Origin: Sanguinoderma infundibulare
Lineage: Eukaryota > Basidiomycota > Agaricomycetes > Polyporales > Polyporaceae
DNA length: 64,000 bases
Assembly: GCA_032821775.1 (NCBI GenBank)
Contig: JAVLRN010000010.1
Span: 2,666,001 to 2,730,000, forward strand
Reading direction: 5' to 3'
Shown one piece after another: positions 62,369 through 64,000 of this stretch; the stretch's first letter is position 1; each line of letters opens with the position of its first letter. The notes under the pieces were generated by a model, which saw nothing but the letters and a program-made list of their open reading frames with translations, was not told where the DNA came from and searched no databases. Position numbers and translations under genes: made by a program.

Positions 62369-64000
62369 ATGTTGTGGTCCTCTGTTCTCATCCTCGGGGT
62401 CGCCCACCTCGCCGCCTCCAAGCCCCTAGCGTCCAAGAGATGGGATGACTTCGGCGTGAAGCACGCTTGGGTCGAGGTTCCTCGTGGATGGGAGCTTCAC
62501 GGTCCGGCTCCAGCGGACTACACATTTGACATGCGCATTGGTCTCAAGCAGGACAAGTTTGACGATCTTGTTACTGCCCTTTACGAGGTCAGCAACCCCG
62601 CCCATGAGCGGTAAGTTGACGCTTTGGTCGCGTTACTGGACGACAATCTGACATATGCATAGGTATGGTCAGCACCTCTCAAAGGACCAGGTAGCGGCGC
62701 TCGTTGCTCCTCATCCCGACTCCGTCGACCTCGTGGAATCCTGGCTTGAGCACTACGGCATTGATGCCGCTTCCGCTGCGCGTTCTCATTCCGGAGACTG
62801 GCTCACCGTCCGCGTCTCTGTTGCTCAGGCGGAGAAGATGCTCGGCACGGAGTACAATGTTTTCCGTCACGGAAAGAGCGACGAGTACGTCATCCGCACC
62901 ATGAACTACAGCTTGCCCAATATTCTCCATGAGCACATCGCTGTCGTCGCACCCACGACGTACTTCGGCACGATAAAGAGCATGAAAGCGACCAGCTTCG
63001 TCGACAAGGACACACCAACCATCGAGAGCGACGTCGGTGTTGTGGACCTTGCCAGCCCCAGTTCACTCGCCGCTGTGCCTTTGAGCTGCTCGACTATAAT
63101 TACCCCCGCTTGCCTTCGCGCTCTCTACAATACTTCCACATACGTTCCGGCCGCGACGGACAGGAACACCCTCGGTGTTGTGGGCTATTTAGACGAGTTT
63201 GCGAATCGCGAGGATCTACAGGTGTGCACATAACCCGACAGTTCATCGATGATGTGGTCCGTGATACTGACGTCGTCGAATCTTTGACAGACATTCTTTC
63301 AACTCTTCCGGACTGATGCTGTCGGCACTAATTTTACCACTCTACTGGTTAACAACGGTAGTGATCACCAGACCGACCCTGGTATTGAGGTGCGTAGAAT
63401 CTGGAGTGATCCCGCATGTATGCCAGCGTTGAGTCACTCGACCGTCCTCGCCCAGGCCAATCTTGATATCCAGTACACCGAGGGTATTTCCTTCCCGACG
63501 CGGAACATCTACTACAGCGTTGGTGGATCCCCTCCTTTCAATCCCGATCAAAACACACCTACAAACACCAATGAGCCCTACCTCGACTGGCTGAACTTTA
63601 TCCTCGCGCAGGACACCACCCCCCAGACAGTGGGTTTTTCCCAATATCAGTTCCATCGCGTCTGCGCTTATTGACCATGCCATTTTGCAGATCACGACCA
63701 GCTACGGCGACAACGAGCAGACCGTCCCGCAAGACTACGCGAACAGTGTCTGCAACGGCTTCGCTCAGTTGGGTGCCCGTGGCAGCAGCGTCATGTTCAG
63801 CAGCGGCGATAGCGGCGTCGGCGGTGGTAGCTGCCTTTCCAATGACGGCAAGAACACGACGAAGTTCCTTCCGGCCTTCCCTGGTGTGTTTTTTCATCAA
63901 GCGGTTCGCAGCGTTCCGAAAAGCTTACTACCCCGCCCATCGCTTTCGCTTTACAGCCTCCTGCCCATTCGTCACCGCCGTCGGCGGTACCACCAGTGTC
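62369..64000 (+). CDS. Sedolisin-family (S53) tripeptidyl-peptidase, 3' end outside window
   Basis: Exons so far: 62369-62610, 62663-63221, 63291-63389, 63456-63629, 63691-63883 and 63957 to the window end, all in frame. A signal peptide and a pro-kumamolisin-type propeptide ([78 protein letters not shown]) precede the peptidase. The catalytic Glu/Asp pair is in EANLD (residues about 300-304, split by an intron) and the Ser is in SSGDSGVGG (about 399). The catalytic Asp of the oxyanion hole and the calcium site would lie downstream or are partly cut off. This is a secreted acid peptidase that releases tripeptides, and would act with the neighbouring endopeptidases in extracellular protein digestion. 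Confidence 0.9.

Overview
The window is nuclear DNA of a basidiomycete fungus, most likely a wood- or litter-decaying Agaricomycete of the Polyporales type. The evidence is GC-rich coding sequence cut by many 50-75 nt introns (GTRNGY donors, CTRAY-like branch points, YAG acceptors), and gene families typical of that group: polyporopepsin-like aspartic proteases, sedolisin, HET-domain and OTT_1508-type deaminase genes, a full-length ABC-C transporter, and single-pass Ser/Thr-rich surface proteins. Many genes occur as fresh or decaying duplicates.

1-24.7 kb is a surface-protein island built from an inverted, mosaic duplication. The left arm (about 390-6870) is the inverted relative of the right arm (about 24660-15430). 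The repeating unit holds a multi-pass membrane protein gene, an EthD-like gene and a secreted, Trp-rich, mucin-stalked surface protein gene. The arms have decayed differently. The left arm keeps the multi-pass gene (1228-2925) but has a stop in its mucin gene and has lost EthD. The right arm has the multi-pass gene split by a 933-bp TIR element with an 8-bp target duplication, but keeps two mucin genes (15984-17407, 21270-22726) and one EthD gene (23607-24311). Between the arms lie a MYND-finger gene, a KRE9-like surface protein gene and two more mucin-stalk genes.

24.7-37 kb carries a Ser/Pro-rich single-pass membrane protein gene, a complete multidrug-resistance-type ABC-C transporter (28888-34727) and a divergent aspartic protease gene.

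37-51 kb is a second duplicated region. Two inverted deaminase-like genes, both apparently broken yet retaining the zinc-ligand motifs, flank a HET-domain gene and a small secreted protein gene. Decayed MYND-finger copies accompany each one, and a second EthD-like gene follows. HET plus deaminase content suggests, as inference only, a nonself-recognition or cell-death neighbourhood.

53-64 kb is a secreted-protease array: two intact polyporopepsin-like genes, a C-terminal protease relic, a protease pseudogene that lost its first catalytic DTG, and a sedolisin gene cut by the window end. A probable tRNA (or tRNA relic) and a fungal gene of unknown function with a late in-frame stop lie between them.

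Intron positions come from reading splice signals and frame continuity by eye and by comparing paralogs within the window. No alignment or database search was run.
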